DNA of 64,000 nt from Deltaproteobacteria bacterium (lineage in GTDB: Bacteria; Myxococcota; Kuafuiibacteriia; Kuafuiibacteriales; Kuafuiibacteriaceae). The number at the start of each line of letters is the position of its first letter. Within the stretch, counting starts at the first letter, position 1. The notes below the pieces were generated by a model. The model was given only the letters and a program-made list of their open reading frames with translations, had not been told where the DNA came from and did not search any database. A program made the translations under genes and the position numbers. Shown here one piece after another: positions 17,863 to 25,812 of the stretch. Where the stretch lies: the NCBI GenBank assembly GCA_020632995.1, contig JACKEN010000009.1:1-64000 (forward strand). Direction: 5' to 3'.

Positions 17863-18216
17863 ATGGACTCCACCGCCATCGCGCACGCCTGGCTCGACGC
17901 CTTCAACGCGGGCGACGTCGACCGCCTCGTCGCGCTCTACGCACAGGACTGCCGGCACACGTCGCCCAAGATCCGCGCGCTCCACCCCGAGACCGGCGGC
18001 CAGCTCGTCGGCCGCGCGGCGCTGCATGCCTGGTGGTCCGACGCGATGCGGCGGCTCCCGGGGCTGCGCTACGAGCTCACCGCGCTCACCGCGCAGCCGG
18101 ATCGCGTGGTCATCGAGTACCTCCGCCACGCCCCGGAGCAGGCCCCGCTGTGGGTCGCCGAGGTCTTCGACGTGGCCGAGGGCCACATCGTGGCGTCCCG
18201 CGTGTACCACGGCTGA
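17863..18216 (+). CDS. SnoaL/NTF2-like fold protein
   Basis: A 117-residue protein with the typical start of a SnoaL-like domain (AHAWLDAFNAGDVDRLVALYAQDCRHTSP), the middle GRAALHAWWSDAMRRLPGL segment and closing beta strands (GHIVASRVYH). This cone-shaped fold serves as small hydrolase, isomerase or binding domain, so no reaction can be assigned. It is a full-length stand-alone domain with ATG start, 12 bp after the ROK-like gene, and probably shares its transcript. Confidence 0.8.
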   Translation: MDSTAIAHAWLDAFNAGDVDRLVALYAQDCRHTSPKIRALHPETGGQLVGRAALHAWWSDAMRRLPGLRYELTALTAQPDRVVIEYLRHAPEQAPLWVAEVFDVAEGHIVASRVYHG

Positions 18217-18265
18217 GGCCGAACGGCGCTGGACCACTGAACACATAATCAGTCATATTGAGCCC

Positions 18266-19291
18266 ATGCGCCCGGTGGAGAACCCGCCGAACCCGTGGCT
18301 CACCGAGTCGGTGGAGTACCTGGACGAGCACGTCCCCGTCGCGCGGCTCTCGGTGTTCGAGGACGCCACGCGGAGCATCCTCAGCACCAACGACAGCCCC
18401 GACGTCGGCTTCGACCACTCGGTGAACCCGTACCGGGGGTGCATCCACGGGTGCCTCTACTGCTACGCCCGGCCCAGCCACGAGTACCTCGGCTTCGGGG
18501 CAGGCACCGACTTCGAGCGCAACATCGTCATCAAGCGGGATCCGCAGGCGCTCTTGCGTCAGGCCTTCGATCGCAAGAGCTGGAAGGGCGACAAGGTCCT
18601 CTTCTCGGGCGTCACCGACTGCTACCAGCCGCTCGAGGCCAGCTACCGCCTCACCCGGAGCTGCCTCGAGGTGTGCCTCGAGTACCGGAACCCGGTGGGC
18701 ATCGTGACCAAGGGGCCGCTGATCGAGCGGGACCTCGATCTGCTCGCCGACCTGCACGCGGTGACCTCGCTCAACGTCTCGGTGAGCATCCCGGTGTGGG
18801 ATCCCGACCACGCCCGGGCTGTTGAGCCGTTCGTGGCCCCGCCGCGCCGCCGGATGGAGACCATCCAGCGCCTCGCCGAGGCGGGCCTCGACGTGGGGCT
18901 CAACATCGGGCCGATGATCCCCGGGCTCTCGGATCCCGACATCCCGACCCTGCTCAGCCGCGCCGCCGACGCGGGCGCCACCCGGGCGGTGCTGATCTTC
19001 CTGCGCCTGCCGGGCAGCGTCCTACCGGTGTTCGAGAAGGGGATCCGGCGCAACCTGCCGCTCCGCGCCGACCGCATCCTCAACTTGGTGCGCGACGCCC
19101 GCGGCGGCAAGCTCAACGATCCGCGCTTCGGCCACCGGATGCGGGGCGAGGGGCCCTACGCCCAGGCGTCCCGGGATCTGTTCGAGCACCACGTGCGCCG
19201 GCTGGGCCTCAACCAGGGCTCGCGCGCCCGCCCCCTCGAGCCGCGCTCCTTTCGGCGGCCCAACCGAGGCCCCCAGCTGGAGCTGTTCTGA
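18266..19291 (+). CDS. Radical SAM protein, PA0069/SplB-related family
   Basis: A 341-residue radical SAM enzyme with the iron-sulfur motif CIHGCLYC (a CX3CX2C pattern) near residue 60, preceded by VNPYRGC and followed by ARPSHEYLG. This combination marks the PA0069-like family related to spore photoproduct lyase; members are commonly annotated as Rv2578c/PA0069 radical SAM proteins of unknown substrate. The start was placed at the ATG at 18266, since upstream sequence belongs to the SnoaL gene and a short gap. The C-terminal tail is basic (RPLEPRSFRRPNRG). Confidence 0.88.
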   Translation: MRPVENPPNPWLTESVEYLDEHVPVARLSVFEDATRSILSTNDSPDVGFDHSVNPYRGCIHGCLYCYARPSHEYLGFGAGTDFERNIVIKRDPQALLRQAFDRKSWKGDKVLFSGVTDCYQPLEASYRLTRSCLEVCLEYRNPVGIVTKGPLIERDLDLLADLHAVTSLNVSVSIPVWDPDHARAVEPFVAPPRRRMETIQRLAEAGLDVGLNIGPMIPGLSDPDIPTLLSRAADAGATRAVLIFLRLPGSVLPVFEKGIRRNLPLRADRILNLVRDARGGKLNDPRFGHRMRGEGPYAQASRDLFEHHVRRLGLNQGSRARPLEPRSFRRPNRGPQLELF

Positions 19292-19305
19292 CCCCAGAGC
19301 GCCCT

Positions 19306-20121
19306 TCAAGGCCGGAACAGCTCCGCCACGAACAGGCTGAACACGTGCCGCGGATCCCAGTCCCGCCGCGTCTTCCCGTAGAGCCCCGGCGCGGCGAGGT
19401 CGTCCTCGTCGTAGCGGGCGCCGAAGGCCCGCTCGGCGTAGATGGCCAGCGCCTCCTCCACCCAGCGCTGGCTGCGGTAGACGGGCATCAGCATGCGGTC
19501 GATGTCCTCCCGCTCCTTCGGGGTGAAGGCGAGCAGGTGCACCGCGTGGGTCATCTCGTGGACCATGAGCCACGGCTTCGCCAACACCCGCTCCTCGCGC
19601 AGACCCAACAGGGCGTGATCGTCGGTGGGGCCGTTCCAGAACACCCCCGCCGCCCGCGGGTTGGTGTGGCGCGGAAAGCCATGTTGCCGAAAGTCGTCCC
19701 CCTTCGGCACCACCACCACCCGCACCGGGCGCACCAGGAGCATGCGCCGGGCGAGGGCCGGGTTGCCCGCGAGCACGCGCAGGATACCTTGCACCGCGGC
19801 GTCCCGCACCTCCGCGTCGACCTTCGGCCCGGCCAGCTGGAGCTGCTGCCCTGCCCACGCGTCGAGGAGCTCACGCGAGGTGCGGGGCGGCTTCTTGTTG
19901 GACGATCTCTCGAACAGATCCCCCCCGCGCACGAGCGAAAAGGCGGGCAGGGCCAGGTCCATCGGGGTCGCGGCGGTCTTGCCGGTGCGAGACAGCTGCT
20001 CCTGCCACCGCGCGCGCCCGGTGGTGAGGTCGAACGGCGCGGCGGCGCGGTCGGCGCCCCCCTCGAACTCGTCCATGCTCGAGGCCGAGCCGTCGGCCCG
20101 CCGCCGGAACCAGGGCGACAC
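19306..20121 (-). CDS. Putative zinc metallopeptidase with HExxH motif
   Basis: A 271-residue protein with GTG start. Its core contains a zincin-type motif, HEMTH, at about residue 189, and 30 residues later WVEEALAIYAERAF, whose glutamates could supply the third zinc ligand as in gluzincins. There is no signal peptide, so it seems cytoplasmic or exported by another route. I cannot place it in a named peptidase family. It is the last gene of a minus-strand run with an M15-like and an M23-like peptidase gene (6 bp after the M15 gene), which suggests a cell-wall or protein-processing context. Confidence 0.6.
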   Translation of the reverse strand: MSPWFRRRADGSASSMDEFEGGADRAAAPFDLTTGRARWQEQLSRTGKTAATPMDLALPAFSLVRGGDLFERSSNKKPPRTSRELLDAWAGQQLQLAGPKVDAEVRDAAVQGILRVLAGNPALARRMLLVRPVRVVVVPKGDDFRQHGFPRHTNPRAAGVFWNGPTDDHALLGLREERVLAKPWLMVHEMTHAVHLLAFTPKEREDIDRMLMPVYRSQRWVEEALAIYAERAFGARYDEDDLAAPGLYGKTRRDWDPRHVFSLFVAELFRP

Positions 20122-20127
20122 GCCGGT

Positions 20128-20583
20128 TCAGACCCGCATGATGAAGCGGCGGGGCCGGTCGTAGCTCGGGTGGGGCACCGCGAGGTGGATGAAGCCCTTG
20201 TTCGGGTAGACCACCGCCTCCTGCAGGTCGAGGCCCCCGTGGCCGTGCTCGCTCAGCCAGTGGAAGACCGCCTCGACGTCCTGCTCACCCCGGGGGGCCA
20301 CGTCGGCCGCGCAGCCCAAAAGGTGCAGGGAGTCGGCGGAGGCGGGGAGCCCGAGCTCGCGGCAGGCCTCGTTCAGGGCCTGGTCGCGGAAGCCGGAGCG
20401 CACCGCCCACCCGCCGGGGAAGTGCGCCTCCACCTGCTCGAGGATCCCGGCCAGACGGCGCAGGTTGGCTTGCACCTCCTCGGAGGGCGCGAGCGCCTTG
20501 GCCATGTCCGGGAAGGTCTCGTCCACCAGGAAGTCACCCAGCACGTAGTGCTCGGACAGGGCTGCGCTGCGGTCCGTGGCCAC
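20128..20583 (-). CDS. M15-family peptidase-like protein (D-Ala-D-Ala carboxypeptidase fold)
   Basis: A 151-residue protein with the zinc-site pattern of M15A-type peptidases: SADSLHLLGCAADV (SxHxxGxAxD) and GFIHLAVPH, preceded by SGFRDQALNEA. Members cleave D-amino-acid bonds in peptidoglycan stems or phage-lysin substrates. It starts with GTG and has no signal peptide. It lies between an M23 endopeptidase gene and the HExxH protein gene, all on the minus strand. A role in wall remodelling is inferred from family and context. Confidence 0.78.
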   Translation of the reverse strand: MATDRSAALSEHYVLGDFLVDETFPDMAKALAPSEEVQANLRRLAGILEQVEAHFPGGWAVRSGFRDQALNEACRELGLPASADSLHLLGCAADVAPRGEQDVEAVFHWLSEHGHGGLDLQEAVVYPNKGFIHLAVPHPSYDRPRRFIMRV

Positions 20584-20629
20584 CGGGGCGGAGGTTAGTA
20601 CGGGCTCGCCGGTGGGCGCGAGGGCAGGA

Positions 20630-21514
20630 TTACGGAGGGGGATCGGCGGTGAGGGGGCGGGCCAGGAGCCCCTCCGGGTCCACGTACATGGAGCGGGTCT
20701 TCCCCGACTCCGTCTGCACCCGCACCGCCGCCGCGAAGTGCAGGTGCGGGCCGGTGACCCGCCCGGTGCGGCCGACGTCGCCGATGCGCGCCCCCGCCTT
20801 CACCCGGGCCCCGGGGCGGACCCGCCGACGCGAGAGGTGAAAGTAGAGGGTGAAGAGGCCGCCGCCGTGGTCCAGCGCGAGGGTCTGGCCGGAGTAGAAG
20901 CGCGCCTGGGACAGCGCCACCCGGCCCGGCAGGGCGGCGAAGACCGGGGCGCCGGTGCGGCCGTCGAGATCGAGGCCGTAGTGGACGCTCTGGACCTCAC
21001 CGTTGAACACCCGCTGCACGCCGAAGGGCGAGGTCACCTCGCCCGGCGTCGGCGCCGCGGGCGCGCCGAGGTCGAGGGGGGCGGAGGGCGCCCGGGCCCA
21101 CAGGCGCTCCATCGTCTTCGACTCGCGGCGCAGGCGGGCCTTCAGCGCCTTGCTCTTGGGGGCGTCGGTGTAGCGGCGGCTGACGCGGAGCTCGGAGGTC
21201 TCGAAGGCGCGACCCTGCACGATGAAGGCGTGGTCGACGACCGCGCCCCCCGCCCGAACTTGCAGGCTGGCCTGCCCCGGCGCGATATCGAGGGGCACCG
21301 GGACGAAGCCGCGCAGGCTGCGCTGCGAGGTGCGCCCGAGCGCGGTGGTGTGACCGAAGGCCACCAGCGCCCCCGCCTTCACCTCGGGCCCGAGGCCCTG
21401 CACGTAGACCACCACCAGGTCACCGAGCCGGGGCTCTGCCGGCACCAGGCGGACGGAGGGCGCGGCGGTGGCGGTGGCCACCAGGGCCGCGGCGAGGGTC
21501 AGCGCGGCGCTCAA
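20630..21514 (-). CDS. Secreted M23-family (LytM-like) metallopeptidase
   Basis: A 294-residue protein with an N-terminal signal peptide (ALTLAAALVATATAAPS). The C-terminal LytM domain has the zinc ligands HYGLDLDG (HxxxD) and GPHLHF. The N-terminal half is a beta-rich domain seen in many delta-proteobacterial M23 proteins. The start appears to be TTG at 21514, overlapping the metF stop (TTGA): it puts the signal peptide at the N-terminus and no ATG or GTG upstream fits. It should cleave peptide cross-links in peptidoglycan. The stop is TAA. Confidence 0.85.
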   Translation of the reverse strand: MSAALTLAAALVATATAAPSVRLVPAEPRLGDLVVVYVQGLGPEVKAGALVAFGHTTALGRTSQRSLRGFVPVPLDIAPGQASLQVRAGGAVVDHAFIVQGRAFETSELRVSRRYTDAPKSKALKARLRRESKTMERLWARAPSAPLDLGAPAAPTPGEVTSPFGVQRVFNGEVQSVHYGLDLDGRTGAPVFAALPGRVALSQARFYSGQTLALDHGGGLFTLYFHLSRRRVRPGARVKAGARIGDVGRTGRVTGPHLHFAAAVRVQTESGKTRSMYVDPEGLLARPLTADPPP

Positions 21515-22386
21515 AGCCGAGCGCTGGTGCGGATCGCGGTGAGGATCTCCCGCGTCGCGGTGGACTTGTTGAGGGTGTAGAAGTGCACGCCGGGCGCGCC
21601 GCCCTGCAGCAGGCCCAGCGCCTGGATGGTCGCGTGCACCACCCCGAGCTCGTGCACCCGCTCCGGGTGGTCCTTTCGACGCTCGAGCTGATCGAGGAGC
21701 GCGGCGGGGATGGTGGCGCCGCACATCTTCGTGAAGCGCTTGATCTGCTCCACGTTCTGGATCGGCATGATGCCGGGGAGGATCGGCACGGTGATCCCGG
21801 CCGCGCGCGCCCGATCCACGAAGTCGAAGTAGACCTGGTTGTCGAAGAAGAGCTGGGTGATGAGGAACTGCGCCCCCGCCTCGACCTTGAGCTTGAGGTT
21901 GTGGAGGTCCTGGTGGCGGGAGGCGGCCTCGAGGTGCCCCTCGGGGTAGCACGCGCCGCCGAGACAGAAGTCGTGCTGGCCGCGCACGAACGAGACGAGC
22001 TCGCTCGCGTAGCGAAAGCCACCTTGCACCGGGCTGAAGCGGGCCTCGCCCCGGGGCGGGTCGCCGCGGAGGGCGAGGACGTTGTCGACCCCGCCCGCCT
22101 GGAGCTCGGCCAGCACCGAGGCGAGCTCGTCCCGGGTGGCGTCGACGCACGTGAGGTGGGCCATCGCCTCGAGCCCGAGCTCGGCCTTGATGCGGCGGGT
22201 GAGCTCCACCGTCTTCGTGCGGGTGGAGCCGCCCGCGCCGTACGTCACGGACACGAAGCCGGGCTTCAGCTCGCGGAGCTCGCTGAGCGCCTCCCACAGG
22301 CGGGCCTCGCCCTCCTCCGTCTTGGGCGGAAAGAACTCGAACGAGAAGACCGGGTAGCCGCTCTTCAGCTGGTCGACGATGCGCAC
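21511..22386 (-). CDS. metF: Methylenetetrahydrofolate reductase
   Basis: A 291-residue flavoprotein that reduces 5,10-methylene-THF to 5-methyl-THF for methionine synthesis. Conserved stretches include FSFEFFPPKTEEGE, SVTYGAGGSTR, HLTCVD, NVLALRGDPP, FLITQLFFDN and PGIMPI, in the normal MetF order and length. Cytoplasmic. It is first in a minus-strand run; the M23 gene overlaps its stop. It is separated from the upstream fasciclin gene by a 74 bp gap that contains a strong hairpin. Confidence 0.96.
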   Translation of the reverse strand: MRIVDQLKSGYPVFSFEFFPPKTEEGEARLWEALSELRELKPGFVSVTYGAGGSTRTKTVELTRRIKAELGLEAMAHLTCVDATRDELASVLAELQAGGVDNVLALRGDPPRGEARFSPVQGGFRYASELVSFVRGQHDFCLGGACYPEGHLEAASRHQDLHNLKLKVEAGAQFLITQLFFDNQVYFDFVDRARAAGITVPILPGIMPIQNVEQIKRFTKMCGATIPAALLDQLERRKDHPERVHELGVVHATIQALGLLQGGAPGVHFYTLNKSTATREILTAIRTSARL

Positions 22387-22404
22387 AGCCCACCGTCATT
22401 AAGG

Positions 22405-22450
22405 CCGAGGGCCACGTCAAGCCCGAACCGAGGCTCGACGTGGCCCTCGG
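22405..22450 (-). terminator. Perfect 14-bp stem hairpin after the fasciclin gene, probable terminator
   Basis: Arms at 22405-22418 and 22437-22450 are exact reverse complements (14 bp, GC-rich), with an 18-nt loop. It lies 11 bp beyond the stop of the minus-strand fasciclin gene and 18 bp before metF. The uridine tract that would follow is very short, so termination may be factor-assisted or partial; an RNA 3'-end-stabilising hairpin is an alternative. Confidence 0.6.
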
Positions 22451-22460
22451 GGTCGGTCGG

Positions 22461-24167
22461 TCAGGGCGCGGGGGGCAGGAGCACGCCGTCGATGAGGTGG
22501 ATGACGCCGTTGGTGCCGAGGATGTCCACCGCGAGCACCTGAGCGTCGTTGATCTTCACCGCGTCGCCCTCCACCGTGATCGCCACGTCGCTCCCCTGCA
22601 GCGTGGTCGCCTGGCTGAGGCCGACGACCTGGTCCGAGGTCACCGCCCCCGCCACGACGTGGTAGGTCAGCACGTCGGTGAGCGCGGGGATGTCGGCCAG
22701 CAGCGCGTCGACGGTCCCGGCCGGGAGCGCGTCGAACGCAGCGTCGACCGGAGCGAAGACGGTGAAGGGCCCAGGGGCGGAGAGCGCGTCGCCGAGGTCG
22801 GCCGCCCCCACCGCGGTCACCAGGGTGCTCAGCTCGGGCGCATAGCTCGCCAGCTCCGCCACGGTCGACGGGGTGATGACCGCGTCGATCACGTGGATGA
22901 CCCCGTTGGCGGCGACGATGTCGGTCGCCACGATCCGAGCGCCGTTGATCCGTGCCTCGGCTGCGCCCGCCGCGATGATCGCGCTCGTGCCCTGCGCGGT
23001 GGTGAGGGCCCGCTGCTCCACCACCGCGGCGGCACGGAGGTCGCCCGGCACCACGTGGTAGGTCAGCACGCCGGTGAGGGCCGCCTTGTCGGCGAGGAGA
23101 GCCTGCAGGTCCGCCTGCGGAATGGCCTCGAAGGCGGCGTTGGTCGGCGCGAACACGGTGAAGGGGCCGGGACCGGCCAGGGTGTCCACCAGCTCCGCCG
23201 CCTGCAGGGCGGTGACCAGGGTGCTGAAGTCGGGGTTCTTGAGCGCGAGGTCGACGATGGTGGGCGGGGTGATGACCGCGTCGATGATGTGCACGATCCC
23301 GTTGCTGGCCTGGACGTCGGTCATGATGACCTTGGCGTCGTTGATGAAGACCTCACCGGCCTCGACGCGGATTTCCACCGCCGCGCCCTGGAGGGTCAGC
23401 GCGGAGGCGAGGCCAGCGACCTGGGCCGCGTCGACCCGCCCCTCGACGACGTGATAGCTGAGCACCTTGGCCAGCGCCGCGGGGTCGGCCAGCAGCGCGT
23501 CCAGCGCACCAGCAGGCAGGGCGTCGAAGGCGGCGTTGGTCGGAGCAAAGACGGTGAACGGCCCGGGCGAGGCCATCGTCTCGGCCAGGCTCGCGGTCTG
23601 CAGCGCGGTCACCAGGGTCGAGAGCTCCGGGGTCGCCACGGCTACGTCGACGATGGTGCCCGGCTCCTCTTCCTCTTCCGGCGGGGTCAGGACCGCGTCG
23701 ATCACGTGGATGATGCCGTTGTCGGCCGCGACGTCGGTCTGGATCACGAGCGCGCCGTTGATCCGGACCTGGCCGTCCGTCACCGAGATGGTGATGTCAT
23801 CGCCCTGCACGGTCGTGGCGGTGGTGAGGCCCACCACCTCCGCCGCGCTCACCCGCCGGGGCAGCACGTGGTAGGTGAGCACCGCCTTGAGGGCGTCGGT
23901 GTCCGCGAGGAGGGCGTCCAGGGCGCCAGCGGGGAGGGCGGAGAACGCGGCGTCGGTCGGCGCGAAGACCGTGAAGGGGCCGGCCCCCTCGAGGGTCGCG
24001 GTCAGGCCCGCAGCCCCGAGGGCCTGGGTCAGGGTGGTGAAGCGCCCGTCGGCGCGCGCCACGTCCACGATGGACTGCGCCTCGGGGGCAGGATCCTCCT
24101 CGCTGGAGCAAGCGAGGGGGATGATCAGAGCGAGCGTCGCCGTGAGCCGGCGGTTGAGCGTCGTCAT
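22461..24167 (-). CDS. Lipoprotein with four tandem fasciclin (FAS1) domains
   Basis: A 568-residue lipoprotein (lipobox in IIPLACSS) with four consecutive FAS1 domains of about 135 residues each. Each begins with a TIVD(V/L)A-type motif followed by STLVTAL and repeats the signature GPFTVFAP(T/V)(D/N)AAF, then LTYHV and an NG(I/V)IHVIDAV(L/I) ending. Domains 2 and 3 are the most alike, which suggests recent duplication. FAS1 domains mediate adhesion; the protein should be displayed on the outer membrane or periplasmic face. The start is at the methionine before the signal (MTTLNRRL), with an AAAGGA ribosome site. Confidence 0.9.
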   Translation of the reverse strand: MTTLNRRLTATLALIIPLACSSEEDPAPEAQSIVDVARADGRFTTLTQALGAAGLTATLEGAGPFTVFAPTDAAFSALPAGALDALLADTDALKAVLTYHVLPRRVSAAEVVGLTTATTVQGDDITISVTDGQVRINGALVIQTDVAADNGIIHVIDAVLTPPEEEEEPGTIVDVAVATPELSTLVTALQTASLAETMASPGPFTVFAPTNAAFDALPAGALDALLADPAALAKVLSYHVVEGRVDAAQVAGLASALTLQGAAVEIRVEAGEVFINDAKVIMTDVQASNGIVHIIDAVITPPTIVDLALKNPDFSTLVTALQAAELVDTLAGPGPFTVFAPTNAAFEAIPQADLQALLADKAALTGVLTYHVVPGDLRAAAVVEQRALTTAQGTSAIIAAGAAEARINGARIVATDIVAANGVIHVIDAVITPSTVAELASYAPELSTLVTAVGAADLGDALSAPGPFTVFAPVDAAFDALPAGTVDALLADIPALTDVLTYHVVAGAVTSDQVVGLSQATTLQGSDVAITVEGDAVKINDAQVLAVDILGTNGVIHLIDGVLLPPAP

Positions 24168-24289
24168 GCGAACCGTCCTTTCTTTCGTGCTGCCCGCCGC
24201 TCGGGCGGGGGCGAGAACCTGCGCTCTCGGTAGCGCCGATTTACGGTCGCGCAAGCACGAAAATCATGTCCGCATTTAGAGGCGACGCC

Positions 24290-24724
24290 TCAGGGCAGGA
24301 TCAGCTGCATCAGCTCCTCGACCGTCCGATGCCGCTCGACGGGGTGGCGCAGGTGCATGCCGGTGCGCACCTCGTATCGGTTCCGGCGCCCTTCCTTGAA
24401 CACCTCGATGTACCCGGCGTCGTGGAGATCGGCCACGATCCGCTGCACGGCGCGCTCGGTGATGCCGACCTTCACGGCGACGTCCCTCAGCCTGAGGTGC
24501 GGGTCCTGGGCGAGACACAAGAGCACGTGGGCGTGGTTCGTCATGAACGTCCAGTTCGTGTCGATGGCATGGGCCTCGGTGGGCTCGGGATCGGGGGCAG
24601 ATTGGGGCGTCACGGCCTTGTCCTCATTTCGAATGACCGGACTTCGCGAAACCGAATGCGCGTCCCGGTCGGGGGCAATGTAGCCAAAAGAGTACGATTT
24701 GGGCCACCCCCCGGGCTCGACCAT
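24290..24724 (-). CDS. Winged helix-turn-helix (MarR/ArsR-type) transcriptional regulator
   Basis: Up to 144 residues, with the DNA-binding domain at residues ~58-120: TNHAHVLLCLAQDPHLRLRDVAVKVGITERAVQRIVADLHDAGY, a MarR-like wHTH, and a wing GRRNRYEV. The N-terminal ~40 residues look less conserved, and a GTG start at 24613 (107 residues) is equally plausible. It is divergent from the Alternative Complex III operon across 439 bp. No effector domain is seen. It might control the act-cox operon or the fasciclin gene, but this is only suggested by position. Confidence 0.82.
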   Translation of the reverse strand: MVEPGGWPKSYSFGYIAPDRDAHSVSRSPVIRNEDKAVTPQSAPDPEPTEAHAIDTNWTFMTNHAHVLLCLAQDPHLRLRDVAVKVGITERAVQRIVADLHDAGYIEVFKEGRRNRYEVRTGMHLRHPVERHRTVEELMQLILP

Positions 24725-25163
24725 GCCGATCCCGAGCCAGAATCGACCAGGGTTTGCTCATGAACGCGGCGATACATGATTTTTTCTCAGGGCTGGGGGC
24801 CTGATGCATTCTTCCGAGTCACCCGTAAGACAGGGGTTCACTGCAGGGGGAACGTCCGTCGGGTCGGTCGGATCAACCGCAACCCCCCGTTTCAAGCCAC
24901 GTTTGCGTCGTGACCGCCCTCACCTTCTTTGCCCTGAGAGGGACCTGGGAGAATCCCGAGGGTCAGGTTGCGAACGCTTCCTGTTGCCCCACCACGCCTG
25001 AAACACCTTGGCGCGTTCGTATCGTTCGGCTATCGGGGGTCGCAAAAATCCAGCATCGACCCTCCTCGCACGACGGCCTCCATCCGGACTTCGTCGCGAC
25101 CTGCGCGTAGGGATCGGCGTTGGCTACCGTCGGTGAGCGGACCGACGGGCACGAGGATCGAAC
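24725..25163. promoter_or_regulatory. Intergenic region between divergent regulator gene and act operon
   Basis: A 439 bp stretch with no supported gene; short open frames here have no recognisable product and poor coding bias. It must hold the promoters for the regulator gene (leftward) and the act-cox operon (rightward). Base composition is locally more A/T-rich (for example near 24776-24789) than the surrounding genes. I see no convincing -35/-10 pair, riboswitch or tRNA by eye. Confidence 0.45.
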
Positions 25164-25805
25164 ATGCGGTCACCTTTCCCGCCCTGGACCAACAACATCC
25201 GCAACCTGCTGGGCGCAGGCGCCATCGGCGGCCTCGTCTACGCCGTGCTCATCGTGACGTACGGGTTCTCTCCCAACGCCACCGATGTGGGCTATCAGCC
25301 CGAGCAACCCGTCCCGTTCAGCCACCGGATCCACGCCGGCAAGCTGGGAATGGACTGCCGGTACTGCCACCAGGATGTGGAGCGCAACGCGTTCGCCGCC
25401 ATCCCGGCCACCCAGACCTGCATGGCCTGCCACGAGCGGATCCTGCCCGAGAGCACCAAGCTGGCTCCGGTGCGGGAGAGCTGGGCGAGCGGCGGCCCGG
25501 TGCCCTGGGTGAAGGTCCACGACCTCCCTGACTACGCCTACTTCGACCACGCGGCGCACGTCACGAAGGGCGTGGGCTGTGCGTCCTGCCACGGTCGGAT
25601 CGATCAGATGGAGGTGGTCTGGCAGAGCAAGCCCCTCTCCATGGGGTGGTGCCTGGAGTGCCACCGCAACCCTGAGCCGAACCTCCGGCCCAAGGCGCTG
25701 ATCACGAAGATGGACTACGCGCAGGAGGGCCCCGAGGTCGGGGCTCGCCTCCGCGCCGAGTACAACGTCAACCCGCGGGAAGACTGCTCCACCTGCCACC
25801 GGTGA
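25164..25805 (+). CDS. actA: Alternative Complex III pentaheme cytochrome ActA
   Basis: A 213-residue protein with one N-terminal membrane anchor (about residues 15-33) and five heme motifs: CRYCH, CMACH, CASCH, CLECH and CSTCH. This is the expected layout of ActA, the cytochrome that receives electrons from the ActB iron-sulfur chain in Alternative Complex III, a quinol:cytochrome c oxidoreductase unrelated to cytochrome bc1. The heme domain faces the periplasm. It is the first gene of the operon, 7 bp before actB. Confidence 0.93.
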   Translation: MRSPFPPWTNNIRNLLGAGAIGGLVYAVLIVTYGFSPNATDVGYQPEQPVPFSHRIHAGKLGMDCRYCHQDVERNAFAAIPATQTCMACHERILPESTKLAPVRESWASGGPVPWVKVHDLPDYAYFDHAAHVTKGVGCASCHGRIDQMEVVWQSKPLSMGWCLECHRNPEPNLRPKALITKMDYAQEGPEVGARLRAEYNVNPREDCSTCHR

Positions 25806-25812
25806 CCACGTG

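Noticed and set aside
22440..24233. Long plus-strand open frame opposite the fasciclin gene
   Set aside because: It mirrors the repeated FAS1 domains on the other strand and has Arg/Gly/His-rich, domain-free sequence. The minus-strand frame has clear domains.
24725..25163. Small genes or a tRNA in the intergenic region
   Set aside because: No cloverleaf was found by eye, and the short frames have neither coding bias nor recognisable motifs.
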